From an uncultured Lachnospiraceae bacterium (GTDB taxonomy: Bacteria > Bacillota > Clostridia > Lachnospirales > Lachnospiraceae), in contig CACYEU010000232.1 of the NCBI GenBank assembly GCA_902773445.1, positions 1-5,541 on the forward strand: a stretch of 5,541 bases of DNA, in the 5' to 3' direction. This document shows positions 5,458 to 5,541 of this stretch, in pieces. Every line of letters starts with the position of its first letter. Position 1 is the first letter of the stretch. The notes under the pieces were generated by a model. It saw only the letters and a program-made list of their open reading frames with translations, did no database searches and had not been told where the DNA came from. The position numbers and the translations under genes were made by a program.

Positions 5458-5541
5458 ATGAGCAGACAATTTGTCATCAGAGGCGATCTCTGCTGGAGCG
5501 AAAGCAAGGACAAGATCAGGACAATGGATAACGGCTATATC
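5458..5541 (+). CDS. Probable amidohydrolase, guanine deaminase-like (N-terminal fragment)
   Basis: Only the first 28 codons are in the window, and the frame is open to the edge. The start FVIRGDLCWSESKDK...NGYI resembles the N-terminal beta-strand region of clostridial amidohydrolases of the guanine deaminase/chlorohydrolase group, where an I-x-G-x-I/L-C-x-S segment is followed by ENGY and an acidic strand. None of the metal-binding His motifs is present yet, so the family call is tentative. ATG 5458 has GAGG (5446-5449) 8 nt upstream. An alternative in-frame ATG at 5386, with AAGGAG (5371-5376) 9 nt upstream, would add 24 residues (MRISEDSVDTF...) that do not look like the family. The gene is divergent from the nuclease-like gene. 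Confidence 0.55.
   Translation, partial: MSRQFVIRGDLCWSESKDKIRTMDNGYI

Overview
The window looks like a chromosomal stretch of an anaerobic, Gram-positive bacterium of the Bacillota (most likely class Clostridia, gut or rumen type). This is inferred from a lipobox lipoprotein, Gram-positive surface domains (DUF5648-like and GBS_Bsp-like repeats), strong GAGG/AAGGA ribosome binding sites, TTG start use, a THEP1-type NTPase relative and a clostridial-looking amidohydrolase start. No species can be named from the sequence alone. I see no rRNA, tRNA, CRISPR array, transposase or phage gene.

Layout. (1) 1-827, +: 3' part of a lipoprotein gene whose signal peptide begins outside the window; a rho-independent terminator follows at 862-892. 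(2) 898-3816, +: a two-gene unit with a possible sigma-A promoter at 898-925. It holds an integral-membrane acyltransferase-3 gene (995-2032) and, overlapping it by TTGA, a secreted transglutaminase-like protein gene (2029-3780). A compact terminator lies at 3787-3816. (3) 3834-4328, +: a small THEP1-like P-loop protein whose Walker A lysine and Walker B glutamate are both replaced. (4) 4329-4524: a gene-free convergent gap filled by an approximately 138-bp imperfect palindrome with a 28-bp near-perfect palindrome exactly at its centre. (5) 4525-5313, -: a stand-alone PD-(D/E)xK-like nuclease-fold protein. (6) 5314-5457: a compact divergent promoter region. (7) 5458-5541, +: the first 28 codons of a probable amidohydrolase (guanine deaminase-like).

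How the genes may work together. The acyltransferase and the transglutaminase-like protein are the clearest functional pair: one would acylate a surface glycan from the membrane, the other is exported and carries an intact Cys-His-Asp triad behind five predicted binding or adhesion repeats. Tight translational coupling suggests a shared cell-envelope job, but the substrate is unknown. The lipoprotein is also envelope-located but lies behind its own terminator. The pseudo-NTPase, the nuclease-like protein and the amidohydrolase show no obvious link to the envelope pair. The best second-look items are the degenerate THEP1-like protein, the nested palindrome at 4354-4491, and the two possible starts of the last gene with a promoter between them.
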